The notes: generated by a model not told the origin, from the sequence alone. A DNA stretch of 64,000 bases from Paenibacillus crassostreae (GCF_001857945.1 NZ_CP017770.1:1302001-1366000); one strand, 5' to 3'. Positions 31,095-45,369 are shown, numbered from the stretch's first letter. Translations and numbers: made by a program.

Positions 31095-31124
31095 AAAAGA
31101 ACCATCGAATATATTCGATGGTTC
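31095..31124 (-). terminator. Terminator of the rRNA-tRNA operon
   Basis: GAACCATCGAAT/ATTCGATGGTTC stem followed by TTTTC on the minus strand, just behind the last tRNA. Confidence 0.9.
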
Positions 31125-31133
31125 TAAACTTAA

Positions 31134-31207
31134 TCGGGACGACACGATTTGAACATGCGACCCCCTGGACCCAAACCAGGTGCTCTACCAAGCTGAGCTA
31201 CGTCCCG
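31134..31207 (-). tRNA. tRNA-Pro (TGG)
   Basis: Acceptor CGGGACG/CGTCCCG, anticodon loop TTTGGGT giving TGG, T arm GTTCAAATC. CCA is not encoded. Last of the cluster. Confidence 0.96.
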
Positions 31208-31212
31208 ATATA

Positions 31213-31292
31213 TGCCGGTGAAGGGACTCGAACCCCCACGGTTTCCCTCACGATTTTGAGTCGTGCGCGTCTGCCAGTTCCGCCACACCGGC
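31213..31292 (-). tRNA. tRNA-Leu (CAA)
   Basis: Acceptor GCCGGTG/CACCGGC, long variable arm, anticodon loop CTCAAAA giving CAA. CCA is not encoded. Confidence 0.95.
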
Positions 31293-31315
31293 GCATTGAA
31301 TGAATAACAATAAAA

Positions 31316-31392
31316 TGGTGCGCCCTAAGAGATTCGAACTCCTGGCCTTTTGATTCGTAGTCAAACGCTCTATCCAGCTGAGCTAAGGGCGC
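31316..31392 (-). tRNA. tRNA-Arg (ACG)
   Basis: Acceptor GCGCCCT/AGGGCGC, anticodon loop CTACGAA giving ACG (A34 expected to become inosine). CCA is encoded. Confidence 0.96.
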
Positions 31393-31406
31393 AAATATAA
31401 TAAAAA

Positions 31407-31481
31407 TGGAGCGGACGACGGGAATCGAACCCGCGACCCTCGCCTTGGCAAGGCGATGCTCTACCGCTGAGCCACGTCCGC
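31407..31481 (-). tRNA. tRNA-Gly (GCC)
   Basis: Acceptor GCGGACG/CGTCCGC, anticodon loop CTTGCCA giving GCC, discriminator T, CCA encoded. Confidence 0.96.
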
Positions 31482-31487
31482 AACATA

Positions 31488-31573
31488 TGGTGCGCGTGGA
31501 GGGACTTGAACCCCCACGTCGTGAAACGCTAGATCCTAAGTCTAGTGCGTCTGCCAATTCCGCCACACGCGCA
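31488..31573 (-). tRNA. tRNA-Leu (TAG)
   Basis: Acceptor TGCGCGT/ACGCGCA, long variable arm, anticodon loop CTTAGGA giving TAG, CCA encoded. Confidence 0.96.
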
Positions 31574-31588
31574 CACTTGTAAAGAAAA

Positions 31589-31665
31589 TGGTGAGCCATG
31601 AAGGATTCGAACCTTCGACACCCTGATTAAAAGTCAGGTGCTCTACCAACTGAGCTAATGGCTCA
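31589..31665 (-). tRNA. tRNA-Lys (TTT)
   Basis: Acceptor TGAGCCA/TGGCTCA, anticodon loop CTTTTAA giving TTT, CCA encoded. Confidence 0.96.
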
Positions 31666-31681
31666 TACAAAGTAATTATAA

Positions 31682-31759
31682 TGGCGGAACCGACGGGATT
31701 CGAACCCGCGATCTCCTGCGTGACAGGCAGGCATGTTAGGCCAACTACACCACGGTTCC
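31682..31759 (-). tRNA. tRNA-Asp (GTC)
   Basis: Acceptor GGAACCG/CGGTTCC, anticodon loop CTGTCAC giving GTC, discriminator G, CCA encoded. Confidence 0.96.
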
Positions 31760-31768
31760 TTATAATTT

Positions 31769-31849
<81 letters not shown>

Positions 31850-31864
31850 TCATTCAGTAATTTA

Positions 31865-31940
31865 TGGTGGAGGCTGAGGGGATCGAACCCCCGACCCTCT
31901 GCTTGTAAGGCAGATGCTCTCCCAGCTGAGCTAAGCCTCC
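31865..31940 (-). tRNA. tRNA-Val (TAC)
   Basis: Acceptor GGAGGCT/AGCCTCC, anticodon loop CTTACAA giving TAC, CCA encoded. Confidence 0.96.
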
Positions 31941-31971
31941 ATAAATACATTAAATATTTCAGCCATAAAAT

Positions 31972-32046
31972 TGGTGACCCGTAGGGGACTCGAACCCCTG
32001 TTACCTCCGTGAAAGGGAGGTGTCTTAACCACTTGACCAACGGGCC
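31972..32046 (-). tRNA. tRNA-Glu (TTC)
   Basis: Acceptor GGCCCGT/ACGGGTC with one G-U pair, anticodon loop CTTTCAC giving TTC, CCA encoded. Confidence 0.95.
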
Positions 32047-32050
32047 GTTA

Positions 32051-32126
32051 TGGCTCCCCGAACAGGACTCGAACCTGTGACAACTCGATTAACAGTCGAG
32101 TGCTCTACCAACTGAGCTATCAGGGA
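32051..32126 (-). tRNA. tRNA-Asn (GTT)
   Basis: Acceptor TCCCTGA/TCGGGGA with G-U pairs, anticodon loop CTGTTAA giving GTT, discriminator G, CCA encoded. First tRNA after the 5S gene. Confidence 0.96.
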
Positions 32127-32191
32127 ATATAATGGTTTGTTCAACATTCTTCACATGACTATGTACGTAAATTATGTCTTACAACATTATT

Positions 32192-32308
32192 GCTTGGCGA
32201 CGTCCTACTCTCCCAGGACCCTGCGGTCCAAGTACCATCGGCGCTGGAGGGCTTAACGGTCGTGTTCGGGATGGGTACGTGTGGAACCCCTCCGCTATCG
32301 CCACCAAA
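32192..32308 (-). rRNA. rrf: 5S ribosomal RNA
   Basis: About 117 nt starting TTTGGTGGCGATAGC and ending GACGTCGCCAAGC, with the complementary ends and the conserved CCCATCCCGAACACGA loop. It lies 165 bp after 23S and 65 bp before tRNA-Asn. Confidence 0.96.
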
Positions 32309-32473
32309 CGTGATTTTTCGAAGCTTACGCTTCTCGAAATCGCTGCGAGAAAATATGAGCCCTTAGAAAGGACATGCAGCTATCAGATGTTTGATCACCT
32401 GAAAACTAGATACGAACGAATCTGCATTGAAACTTTTCACTTACGGAAGTATTTCTACTCCGTAAAGCTTTTA

Positions 32474-37338
<4,865 letters not shown>

Positions 37339-37598
37339 ATGAATTTCAGATCGACTTTGCAGTGATCTTAATTTCATCAGGAGTTCGTTTCAAATTAGCT
37401 TTGCAGCGATTTGGAACGAACTATGAAAAGAGCGATTCGCTCATTTTGAAACAAACTGACGAGAAATTTCTTTCTCTATCAAATGATTTCTCATTTGTTT
37501 TGTTCTCACTTTCGTGAAAACCACTCACTCGTTGTTCAGTTTTCAAAGATCAATTTCTTTCGTTATTGTTGTCAGTTGTTCTCGGTGACAACTTTTAT
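37339..37598 (-). other. rrn leader region
   Basis: About 260 bp between promoter and 16S. It includes GATCTTTGAAAACTGAACAACGAG, close to the antitermination sequence of Bacillales rrn leaders, and complementary segments likely to pair with the 16S-23S spacer for processing. There is no gene. Confidence 0.7.
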
Positions 37599-37627
37599 AT
37601 AATATCATGTTTTTTGAGATAATGCAA
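37599..37627 (-). promoter_or_regulatory. rRNA operon promoter
   Basis: TTGCAT (37627-37622) and TATTAT (37604-37599), 17-nt spacer, upstream of the rrn leader. An additional upstream promoter (TTGCAA near 37742) is possible. The stretch 37628-37756 otherwise shows nothing recognisable. Confidence 0.75.
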
Positions 37628-37756
37628 GAAGAATTTTTATATTATTAATCTCTTGTCTTGCACTCTTCTAAACTATCTCTTCCATCCAATATAGATTTAA
37701 TGGGTGGATAAATAATTTAACATATTACAACCCCGTTTTGCAACTGGTAATAATAC

Positions 37757-37801
37757 ACAACAAATCAAGACAAGCGATTTATTAATTCGCCTGTCTTGAT
37801 T
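37757..37801 (-). terminator. Terminator of SafA-like gene
   Basis: AATCAAGACAGGCGA/TCGCTTGTCTTGATT stem of 15 bp with one G-U pair, followed by TTGTTGTG on the minus strand. Confidence 0.75.
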
Positions 37802-37811
37802 TGTTAGATAC

Positions 37812-39221
37812 TTAATTTTTTATCCATGGATTACGGTGTCTTTTTGAGATGCTCTTTTTTTTGTTTGTCTTGCTTGGAGCAGTTTTCCCTACCTTATTTG
37901 CCGATTTGTCATCTTCTTTTTTCACGCTTGAAATTTTCACAGTCTCCAGTTTTTTATCAGTAACTACTTTTTTAGTATCCACAGAGGATTCGGCTTGAAC
38001 TTTATTAGTCTCAATGTTTGATTCCTGAGTAATTTGTTGATTTACCTTTAAGATATCTTCTTCTCTACTATGGCAACCGCAATCTTTTATGGTTTGACTT
38101 TCTACCTTTTGTGGATAAGGCGAAATATTTGCTCCATATGACATATTCGATGGTGATAAATTGTTACTCTGTACGAAAGACGGTGGAAATGTCCACTCGT
38201 ATGGATGAGTGCAAGAATAAATATTCGAATCGGTTATCGGTACCATTTCTGTTGGAGCCGTTAAATTAGGCATTGCTGACAGATTATCAGAATAACCACC
38301 ATAAGTATTTTCTACGGACGGAACACCATAGGGCGATATATTCGGGTTACAATTGTATGGAGAGTCATAAGTCATTTGTGTATACGCAGGGAAGCTCGAC
38401 TGAACATATTGAGGTTGTTGCCAATATCCTTGATACTCATAATAAGGTTGTTCACATAACGGTTGTTCGAACTGCGGTTGAACTTGTGCATTACTTTCCG
38501 CTAAACCAGGATAGATTGCATTTTCCGTAAAGCCTGGGTTCACTTGAGATTTCTCCATGATAGGAGTCTGCGCTACTACTTCCTTAGTTGGTACTGGGAA
38601 TTCAAAATATAAATGCTGTGACATTTCCACTTTTTCTTCTTTCATAGCAATTGGCGCAACTGGATTCTCTTGTACAGGAGTTGGAATCTGTTGGATTGGA
38701 GCTGGTATTTCTTGAATAGGAGAAATATTAACTGGTAGCTGTGGAAGTTGCGGAATGACTGGGGGTTCACTTTGTATTGGAGCTGTTTCTGTTTTGATCC
38801 CAGTAAATGTTTTCCCCTCTTGTATAATACCTTCTTCCTTTACGTTACCTTCTGATGTTGCGAAGTAAATTTCATCTTTCAAAGCTAGCTCAGGGATATT
38901 CACAATCTCTCCAACAAGTAGGGCGTTCGGGTTCTTTAGTTGGGGATTGGCATCGATCATATCCTTAAGCGATACTCCCCATGCTTTAGATATTTTCCAC
39001 AGACTATCTCCCTGCTTCACAACATGCTTATGGACAGCTTCTTCAGATACAGGTACAGAAACAGAAACAGACTTCGACGGAATTTTGACTTTATCACCTA
39101 CGTTCAACAGGTTTGAATCTGTGAGCTGCGGATTAGCCTCGATTAACTTATCCAATGAGATTCCATACTTTTGGGATAAGTCATACAGGGTATCGCCCTT
39201 CTTAACCATGTGTATTTTCAC
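37812..39221 (-). CDS. safA: SafA-like spore protein with two LysM domains
   Basis: Protein of 469 residues with two N-terminal LysM domains, VKKGDTLYDLSQKYGIS..GDKVKIP (about 5-48) and VKQGDSLWKISKAWGVS..GEIVNIP (about 66-108), and no signal peptide. A Pro/Gln/Tyr-rich low-complexity middle follows (about 150-400, many IPQLPQLP, PQFEQPLCEQ and YQGYWQQPQ repeats), then a Lys-rich tail. B. subtilis SafA has the same plan, is made in the mother cell and attaches the coat to the cortex. The GTG at 39221 has AGGAGG 9 nt before it; the longer frame upstream has no site. The name is by architecture and neighbourhood. Confidence 0.72.
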   Translation of the reverse strand: MKIHMVKKGDTLYDLSQKYGISLDKLIEANPQLTDSNLLNVGDKVKIPSKSVSVSVPVSEEAVHKHVVKQGDSLWKISKAWGVSLKDMIDANPQLKNPNALLVGEIVNIPELALKDEIYFATSEGNVKEEGIIQEGKTFTGIKTETAPIQSEPPVIPQLPQLPVNISPIQEIPAPIQQIPTPVQENPVAPIAMKEEKVEMSQHLYFEFPVPTKEVVAQTPIMEKSQVNPGFTENAIYPGLAESNAQVQPQFEQPLCEQPYYEYQGYWQQPQYVQSSFPAYTQMTYDSPYNCNPNISPYGVPSVENTYGGYSDNLSAMPNLTAPTEMVPITDSNIYSCTHPYEWTFPPSFVQSNNLSPSNMSYGANISPYPQKVESQTIKDCGCHSREEDILKVNQQITQESNIETNKVQAESSVDTKKVVTDKKLETVKISSVKKEDDKSANKVGKTAPSKTNKKKSISKRHRNPWIKN

Positions 39222-39318
39222 GTGGCAAAAACCTCCTAAACTTCTTTTAGGCAGAATATTAGCCGCCTTCGCTACTATCATCTTATGCAGAGTTTTGGGC
39301 GGATGACATCATTAACAA

Positions 39319-39356
39319 CAAAAAAAATCCATCCATGTTGTTACACGGAAGGATTT
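39319..39356 (-). terminator. Terminator of the thrB-pheA unit
   Basis: AAATCC.TCCGTG/CATGGA.GGATTT stem of about 12 pairs with one mismatch and an eight-base T run on the minus strand. Confidence 0.85.
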
Positions 39357-39396
39357 CTACTATTTAGACTACGATATTCAATACTTTTAGTTCTAC

Positions 39397-40278
39397 TTAC
39401 ACCCTTACATGACTCTCAAATTTATAGCATGGATAAGAACCTAGTACCCTCACCTGGCAACCCAATGCTTCAATCTCAGCTATGGCAGCTTGTAACAAAA
39501 TTGAATTAACTTCATCCAAGATATCAATATAGAAATAATAATTACCAAGTTTCTTTTTTGTAGGGCGGGATTCAATTCGTGATAAATTAAGTCTTCTCCA
39601 TGCAAAAGCGGACAGAACTTGATGAAGCGCACCTGGAAAATCTTCTGGCAATGTCACGGTAACACTCGTTTTGATTTGCTCGTTTGGCCGTACAAAACTT
39701 ATAGGTTCAGGACCAATGAGAACAAATCTGGTAAAGTTATTGTCATGATCCGTTACCCTTTTAGCCATCACATCCAATTCATGTGTTGCCGCACCAAGCG
39801 CCGTACCTATAGCTGCCCATCCCTGACCGGGATTATTTTTCACGATATGAACCGCTTCTGATGTACTCCCCACGTTTTCTACTTCTGCTTGGGGAGCATA
39901 TTTACGAATAAACTGCTGACATTGTGCCGACGCAACCGGATGAGATAAGATCTTAGTGATTTTGCTGTAATCTAACTCTCCTGAATCTGAAAGAAACTGT
40001 TCCTGTTTACCAATCAAATTTTGAATAGATGGATACACCCATTCTGCCTGCATCGGAATATCAACCTCATTTACAAGCCAATCCATATGCAAACTTACTG
40101 AACCTTCTATTGTATTCTCGATCGGGATAACACTGTAATCACTTTTCCCCTGTACGGTCGAAAGAAACACATCAGATATCAGCTTGTAATATAATAATTC
40201 TACAGGTTCATCTCCGAATAAATGAAGTACAGCCTCATGTGAGACGGATCCTTCTGGTAGTAACGCTATTTTCTTCAT
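39397..40278 (-). CDS. pheA: Prephenate dehydratase
   Basis: Monofunctional prephenate dehydratase of 293 residues making phenylpyruvate for phenylalanine. The catalytic-domain motif TRFVLIG (with the Thr essential in the family) lies near residue 184, and a C-terminal ACT domain contains the ESRP phenylalanine-binding motif (near 237). The start overlaps the thrB stop as ATGA. In B. subtilis pheA follows pheB directly; here hom and thrB lie between them. Confidence 0.95.
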   Translation of the reverse strand: MKKIALLPEGSVSHEAVLHLFGDEPVELLYYKLISDVFLSTVQGKSDYSVIPIENTIEGSVSLHMDWLVNEVDIPMQAEWVYPSIQNLIGKQEQFLSDSGELDYSKITKILSHPVASAQCQQFIRKYAPQAEVENVGSTSEAVHIVKNNPGQGWAAIGTALGAATHELDVMAKRVTDHDNNFTRFVLIGPEPISFVRPNEQIKTSVTVTLPEDFPGALHQVLSAFAWRRLNLSRIESRPTKKKLGNYYFYIDILDEVNSILLQAAIAEIEALGCQVRVLGSYPCYKFESHVRV

Positions 40279-41243
40279 ACTTCAACTTCCCCTTTTATCA
40301 AGTCCACGAATAGGTCAGATTCCACTATTGCAAGGTTAGTAGCACCCTCAGTAGATGGATTAAGCCATCTTGCAGTTGCTAGAATACCATATGACTTCAT
40401 CGTATCCAACAAATAAGATTCCAAATCTTTTTTATGAAGATTCTGACGATCCACTATAGCCAACAACGTTGGACCAGCTCCACTTAATGCAACACCAAGT
40501 GCACCACGATTAGGAGCTTCTTCCAAAATAGATACCATTCCAGGCACTAAACTTGCACGATATGGTTGATGTAATCGATCAGACATCGCCTTTCCGATTA
40601 GATCAAATCTTCCACTAGAGAGAGCAGCCACTAACAATGATGATCGACTTATATTATATACCGCATCTTCTCGACTAATATGACTAGGTAATACTTGTCG
40701 AGCCTCCGAGGTAGAAAGTTGAAAATCCGGAATGATAACCAACACCTCTAAATCCGCATGTGGCTCGAGTTTAATATGATCAGCATGTACTCCATCCCAT
40801 ACAGCAGTAATAATACCGCCAAACAAAGACGCACCTACATTATCTGGATGTCCTTCTAGACTTGTAGCCATATCAAACAATTTCTCATTGGAAAGTGGTG
40901 AACCAATTAAAGCATTTGCTGCAACCATACCTCCAACAATAGCCGAGGCGCTACTACCAAGACCCCTCGTTAAGGGGACTTCGGAATACATAGATATCTC
41001 CAGTTCAGGAATAGACACCCCTACCTCATCAAAAATAAGTTGTGCTACACGATACATTAAATTATTTTTGTCCTTAGGTAACCCCTTCATATTATCACCA
41101 TACAAACGAATACAAGTAGACTCCGACTCTTTCATCTCTACCCATGAGTATAAAGATAAAGCCATACCTAACGTATCAAATCCCGGTCCTAAGTTCGCTG
41201 TACTTGCAGGAACTTTAATACGAACACCTTTAGTTCTATTCAT
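40275..41243 (-). CDS. thrB: Homoserine kinase
   Basis: GHMP kinase of 322 residues that phosphorylates homoserine for threonine synthesis. The N-terminal VPASTANLGPGFDTLG and ATP loop TRGLGSSASAIVGG are characteristic. ATG 41243 has AAAGGAGGAAAG close upstream. It lies 100 bp behind hom and overlaps pheA by 4 bp. No thrC lies beside it, although hom-thrC-thrB is the common Bacillus order. Confidence 0.95.
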   Translation of the reverse strand: MNRTKGVRIKVPASTANLGPGFDTLGMALSLYSWVEMKESESTCIRLYGDNMKGLPKDKNNLMYRVAQLIFDEVGVSIPELEISMYSEVPLTRGLGSSASAIVGGMVAANALIGSPLSNEKLFDMATSLEGHPDNVGASLFGGIITAVWDGVHADHIKLEPHADLEVLVIIPDFQLSTSEARQVLPSHISREDAVYNISRSSLLVAALSSGRFDLIGKAMSDRLHQPYRASLVPGMVSILEEAPNRGALGVALSGAGPTLLAIVDRQNLHKKDLESYLLDTMKSYGILATARWLNPSTEGATNLAIVESDLFVDLIKGEVEV

Positions 41244-41307
41244 GCACTTTCCTCCTTTGTAAGCAAGAGGCCACTTTTTTCGAATTCACAAAACTTAGCA
41301 CTGACAT
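41236..41307 (-). CDS. Possible 23-residue upstream ORF coupled to thrB
   Basis: ATG 41307 has AAAGGAG 8 nt upstream, and the ORF (MSVLSFVNSKKV...) stops 8 nt inside thrB. The thrB ribosome site lies within it. It could couple translation of thrB to hom or be chance. There is no run of Thr or Phe codons, so it is not a classical attenuator. Confidence 0.3.
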   Translation of the reverse strand: MSVLSFVNSKKVASCLQRRKVHE

Positions 41308-41343
41308 TCCTATAACTCCTTTGTATAAATAAATCAAGTAAAT

Positions 41344-42630
41344 TTATCCTTCTACTCGGTATACACTTTTTATTGTACGAATAACACTAAGACCTTCAAA
41401 ATGCTCTAGCACCTTGTTCATACTATCTTTACTAACATCATGAGTAACAATAATAATTTCTGCAAAAGGATTATGTTCATTTGGTTGCTGTACAACTGAC
41501 TCTAAACTCACATCGAATTGAGCAAATGCCTGTGTGATCTGTGCAAGCACTCCCGCTTTATCTTCAACATGTAACAAGATAAAGTTTTTATATTTAATTT
41601 GTTTATCATTCTTAAGTTTTTTGACCTTATAAGGAACGATGGCTTTCAAGCCATTCACCCCAAGCTTCAAGTTCTTAATAACAGCTATCAAATCAGATAC
41701 CACAGAAGTTGCTGTAGGCATAGAGCCAGCACCAGCTCCGTAGAACATCGTCTCTCCAACCGCTTGACCATATACATATACTGCATTAAATACACCATTT
41801 ACCGAGGCAATTGGATGATTACGACGAACCATTGTTGGTTGAACACTTATACTGATATGTTCATCTTCACAATCCGCAATCCCAAGAAGCTTCATTTCAT
41901 AACCGAGACGTTTAGCATATGCAATATCTTCTTTAGTTACTTGAGAAATCCCACGTACACTAACATCGTCTAACTCAACATTCGTTCTAAAGCCAAGAGT
42001 TCCTAGAATAGTCATTTTACGCGCAGCATCTATTCCCTCAACATCTGAAGTGGGATCTGACTCTGCATATCCAAGACGTTTCGCTTCTTCCAGCACATCG
42101 TCATAAGAAGCACCTTCTTTACTCATCTTAGTCAAAATAAAATTGGTTGTGCCATTCACGATGCCCATTATTTTCAAGATCCGATCTGAAGAGAACCCTT
42201 CAATCAGTGTACGAATAATAGGAATACCACCGGCTACACTTGCTTCATAAAATACATCACACTGATTCTCCTGGGCTTTAGCAAGTATTTCCGAGCCATA
42301 CAAAGCCATTAAATCTTTATTCGCGGTAACTATATGCTTCCCCCGCTCTAACGCTTCCAAAATATACGCTTTAGTCTCCTCAACACCACCCATAACTTCG
42401 ACGATAACATCGATCTCTGGGTTGCGAATAACATCCCATGGATTCTCTGTTAATTTAGCTGGATCAACATAAATATCTCTTTCTTTCTCGCAATTATTCA
42501 CTGCAATCTTCTCTATGATAATAGGGGATCCTACCTGACTACTTAAATCTTCCTGATTGCCCTCTACGATTCGAACAACACCTATACCGACAGTACCTAA
42601 ACCCAATAACCCAACTTTTATCGGTTTCAT
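41344..42630 (-). CDS. hom: Homoserine dehydrogenase
   Basis: NAD(P)-dependent enzyme of 428 residues at the branch to threonine and methionine. The Rossmann loop GLGTVGIGVV (about 8-17), the TANKDLMALYG stretch, the central GIVNGTTNFILTKM and FYGAGAGSMPTATSVVSDL blocks, and a C-terminal ACT domain (about 350-425) are present. It is 42 bp behind pheB and probably in the same transcript, pheB-hom-thrB-pheA. Confidence 0.96.
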   Translation of the reverse strand: MKPIKVGLLGLGTVGIGVVRIVEGNQEDLSSQVGSPIIIEKIAVNNCEKERDIYVDPAKLTENPWDVIRNPEIDVIVEVMGGVEETKAYILEALERGKHIVTANKDLMALYGSEILAKAQENQCDVFYEASVAGGIPIIRTLIEGFSSDRILKIMGIVNGTTNFILTKMSKEGASYDDVLEEAKRLGYAESDPTSDVEGIDAARKMTILGTLGFRTNVELDDVSVRGISQVTKEDIAYAKRLGYEMKLLGIADCEDEHISISVQPTMVRRNHPIASVNGVFNAVYVYGQAVGETMFYGAGAGSMPTATSVVSDLIAVIKNLKLGVNGLKAIVPYKVKKLKNDKQIKYKNFILLHVEDKAGVLAQITQAFAQFDVSLESVVQQPNEHNPFAEIIIVTHDVSKDSMNKVLEHFEGLSVIRTIKSVYRVEG

Positions 42631-42672
42631 TAAATATCCTCCTATACCACTTCATTCAACTTAAAATTATTA

Positions 42673-43110
42673 TTATCCTTGTCCGATCATGCGAACGCGT
42701 TTCACTCCTGGAACTCCTTCTATACCTTCAAGTAAAGTACCCATTTCTTCGCTCATCCTGGAAATCTCTACAGATATGACGACATTGGCAACCCCTTGTA
42801 AAGGTATACTTTGATGCATCGTCAAGACATTTCCCCCAAGAGTAGCCACAAGGCTTAACACTTTTGACAACATTCCAGAACGATGTACTAAATCAATAGA
42901 TATTGTAACAATTCTTTCACGTTCCAAATGATTAATAAGATGAATACCATCTTTATATTTATAAAATGCACTACGACTTAGTCCAACTTGTTCTACCGCA
43001 TCTTGTACCGTCTTTACATCTCCTGAATCGAGCAGTTGCTTCACTTGCATCGTCTTCATGATGGCTTCAGGCAAAATATCCTCGCGCACTAGGTAATAGC
43101 GTTCTTTCAA
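42673..43110 (-). CDS. pheB: ACT-domain regulator PheB
   Basis: Protein of 145 residues beginning LKERYYLVREDILPEAI, as in B. subtilis PheB. An N-terminal helical segment with a helix-turn-helix look (VQDAVEQVGLSRSAFYKYKDGI) is joined to one ACT domain (about 68-143). ACT domains bind amino acids, so it probably senses Phe or Thr, but no target is proven. TTG 43110 has AAGGAGAGG 7 nt upstream and is preferred over a far upstream ATG that would include the promoter. Confidence 0.9.
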   Translation of the reverse strand: MKERYYLVREDILPEAIMKTMQVKQLLDSGDVKTVQDAVEQVGLSRSAFYKYKDGIHLINHLERERIVTISIDLVHRSGMLSKVLSLVATLGGNVLTMHQSIPLQGVANVVISVEISRMSEEMGTLLEGIEGVPGVKRVRMIGQG

Positions 43111-43152
43111 GAACGTCCTCTCCTTAAAGACTACTGTTTGTGTATAGTGGAC

Positions 43153-43182
43153 ATTATAATATAAGTAACCATTAAGGGTCAA
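43153..43182 (-). promoter_or_regulatory. Sigma-A promoter of pheB-hom-thrB-pheA
   Basis: TTGACC (43182-43177) and TATAAT (43158-43153) with an 18-nt spacer. The transcript would begin about 35 nt before the TTG start of pheB. Confidence 0.85.
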
Positions 43183-43249
43183 TAGACTTAAGTACCTAAG
43201 ATACCTTTATACATAGAGTATCAAGTGAAACTTATATTTTCTTATTTTT

Positions 43250-43293
43250 CAAAAAAACCGTATACGATACTTTTATAAGTAACGTACACGGTT
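43250..43293 (-). terminator. Terminator of obgE
   Basis: AACCGTGTACG/CGTATACGGTT stem with one G-U pair and a seven-base T run on the minus strand. Confidence 0.88.
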
Positions 43294-43304
43294 CTAATTT
43301 TCTT

Positions 43305-44615
43305 CTAATAATAACTACTACCCTCAACAAATTCGAACTCAAAATCTCCAAGTCGAACAATCGTACCATCTACTGCCCCACGTTTGCGAAGTTCATCATC
43401 CACACCCATACTTCTAAGAATTCGACCTAATTTGAGAACAGCTTCATGAGAATTTAACTGCATTCTCTTCATCATACTTTCTATTTTTTTACTTTCAATG
43501 ATGAATGCTTCATTTTCTCGAACAATCGTAAATGAATTATCTTCTTTCTTATCTAATTTATATACTTTTCTTTCCTTGATTTCTGACACGTCTTCAATAA
43601 CAGTTTCTTCCGGAATTTGATCAATCAAGTCTGTTGCACGGTAGAGTAACTCTTGTACACCTTGACGTGTTAATGATGAGATTGGCATGATCTCCAGATC
43701 AGGTCGCACTTGGTTGACTTGTTCGCGGAAAGCCGTCAATAACTCTTCTGAATCCGGCATGTCCATTTTGTTCGCCGCAACTATTTGCGGACGTGTTAAC
43801 AACACTGGGTTATATAATTGCAACTCTTCATTAATTTTAACCCAATCTTCATAAGGATCTCTACCTTCAGAACCAGACATATCCACTACATGAATAATGA
43901 CACGTGTCCGTTCTACATGACGAAGAAATTCATGCCCTAGACCTATCCCTTCATGTGCGCCTTCAATAAGTCCAGGTAAATCCGCCATTACAAAACTGCG
44001 GCCATCACCTACATCAACAACACCTAAATTCGGAGTAATTGTCGTAAAATGATATGCACCAATCTTAGGAGTTGCGGCTGATACAACAGACAACAAGGTT
44101 GATTTACCCACGCTTGGGAATCCAACCAATCCAACATCTGCCATTATCTTTAATTCTAACACTATATAGCGTTCCTGGCCTTCTTCACCATTCTCAGCTA
44201 TTTCAGGTGCTGTATTCTTAATTGTTGCAAAGCGAGTATTCCCTCTGCCTCCACGTCCACCACGTGCTACAACAACCTGTTGACCATGTCTAGTCAAGTC
44301 AGCAATCACTTCACCTGTATCATCATCCATCACAATTGTACCTGGTGGAATCCGAACAATCATATGATCTGCATTTGCACCATGTTGACTTTTATTCCGT
44401 CCCTTTACCCCTTTATCACCCTTAAAGTGACGTTGGTAACGGAAATCCATCAAGGTACGGAGACCTTCATCAACACGAAAAATAACATCTCCACCTCTAC
44501 CTCCGTCACCACCTGCTGGTCCACCCTCTGGAACATACTTCTCACGTCGAAAAGCAACAATACCATCTCCGCCGTCACCAGCTTTGACATAAATCTTCGC
44601 TTTATCTACAAACAT
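43305..44615 (-). CDS. obgE: GTPase ObgE/CgtA
   Basis: Essential ribosome-associated GTPase of 436 residues. A glycine-rich Obg fold (about 1-158) comes first. The G domain has G1 GFPSVGKST, switch and G3 DLPGLIEGA, and G4 NKMD. A C-terminal OCT domain follows (about 350-428). In Bacillus Obg also affects the sigma-B stress system and Spo0A phosphorelay. ATG 44615 matches the family start [16 protein letters not shown]; an ATG 24 nt earlier overlaps spo0B. It lies 13 bp behind spo0B, the usual pairing. Confidence 0.97.
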   Translation of the reverse strand: MFVDKAKIYVKAGDGGDGIVAFRREKYVPEGGPAGGDGGRGGDVIFRVDEGLRTLMDFRYQRHFKGDKGVKGRNKSQHGANADHMIVRIPPGTIVMDDDTGEVIADLTRHGQQVVVARGGRGGRGNTRFATIKNTAPEIAENGEEGQERYIVLELKIMADVGLVGFPSVGKSTLLSVVSAATPKIGAYHFTTITPNLGVVDVGDGRSFVMADLPGLIEGAHEGIGLGHEFLRHVERTRVIIHVVDMSGSEGRDPYEDWVKINEELQLYNPVLLTRPQIVAANKMDMPDSEELLTAFREQVNQVRPDLEIMPISSLTRQGVQELLYRATDLIDQIPEETVIEDVSEIKERKVYKLDKKEDNSFTIVRENEAFIIESKKIESMMKRMQLNSHEAVLKLGRILRSMGVDDELRKRGAVDGTIVRLGDFEFEFVEGSSYY

Positions 44616-44628
44616 TACTTCACCTTCC

Positions 44629-45369
44629 TCATCTATCACACAGTACGCGCAACTGAAAAGAGAATGCAGATGATTTTAATTGCTCCATCCGGATTCTGTT
44701 TCTGCGTACCACATTATGAATTTCCTGTTCTAAATCTCCATAGTTACTAATTACATGGTCACATTCAAACAAAGCAACTATTTCTCCATTCTCCTCATAA
44801 AGACTGAGAGTAAGTTTACGACACTCTTCCCAAGATATCTTTCCCTTGTATTGATAAATGCGAATGCACTCTACAATAGCAGATACCCAGTCCTCAGCGT
44901 CATTTCCCATTATTCTACCATTAAGATGTAAATCATCGGCAACATGGACTTCTAATTCCACATTACTACCAATGGTCCGAAAAGATTGCAGATAAAAAAC
45001 TAAGGATGGAATACCAAGCTTCGCAATCTTACCCTCAAGCTCCATCCGTTCTTTTATTCTTCCCACACATTCGATTGATTTATCATACTTTTTAAGTTGA
45101 ATATAACCATACATAATTTGCAAGTCATTCATCCAGTCATGACGATGATGATTCAAGCTCTTGATGGCTGTCTGTTCAACACTCTGAATGATCAACCTTT
45201 TTTCTTTTTCATTCTGCCTATGAATAAATGTGATTATGATTCCAAGGAATATTGCCACCCAAAGTACAAGCAAAACATATGCTAAGAACGATGAATATCG
45301 AATAACAAGAAATATAGGAATCCATATGGATATAACAGCTAAAAGCCATAACCTTGTCCACGACTTCAC
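44629..45369 (-). CDS. spo0B: Spo0B-like sporulation phosphotransferase with membrane anchor
   Basis: Protein of 246 residues. The phospho-accepting histidine lies in [14 protein letters not shown] (His77 before Asp78), the Spo0B motif that relays phosphate from Spo0F to Spo0A. Two hydrophobic segments (about 7-24 and 27-48) precede it, so the protein is probably membrane-anchored; B. subtilis Spo0B (192 residues) is soluble. The C-terminal part is a degenerate ATPase-like fold with no clear ATP-binding N, G1 or G2 box. Start GTG 45369. It is coupled to obgE. Confidence 0.85.
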   Translation of the reverse strand: MKSWTRLWLLAVISIWIPIFLVIRYSSFLAYVLLVLWVAIFLGIIITFIHRQNEKEKRLIIQSVEQTAIKSLNHHRHDWMNDLQIMYGYIQLKKYDKSIECVGRIKERMELEGKIAKLGIPSLVFYLQSFRTIGSNVELEVHVADDLHLNGRIMGNDAEDWVSAIVECIRIYQYKGKISWEECRKLTLSLYEENGEIVALFECDHVISNYGDLEQEIHNVVRRNRIRMEQLKSSAFSFQLRVLCDR

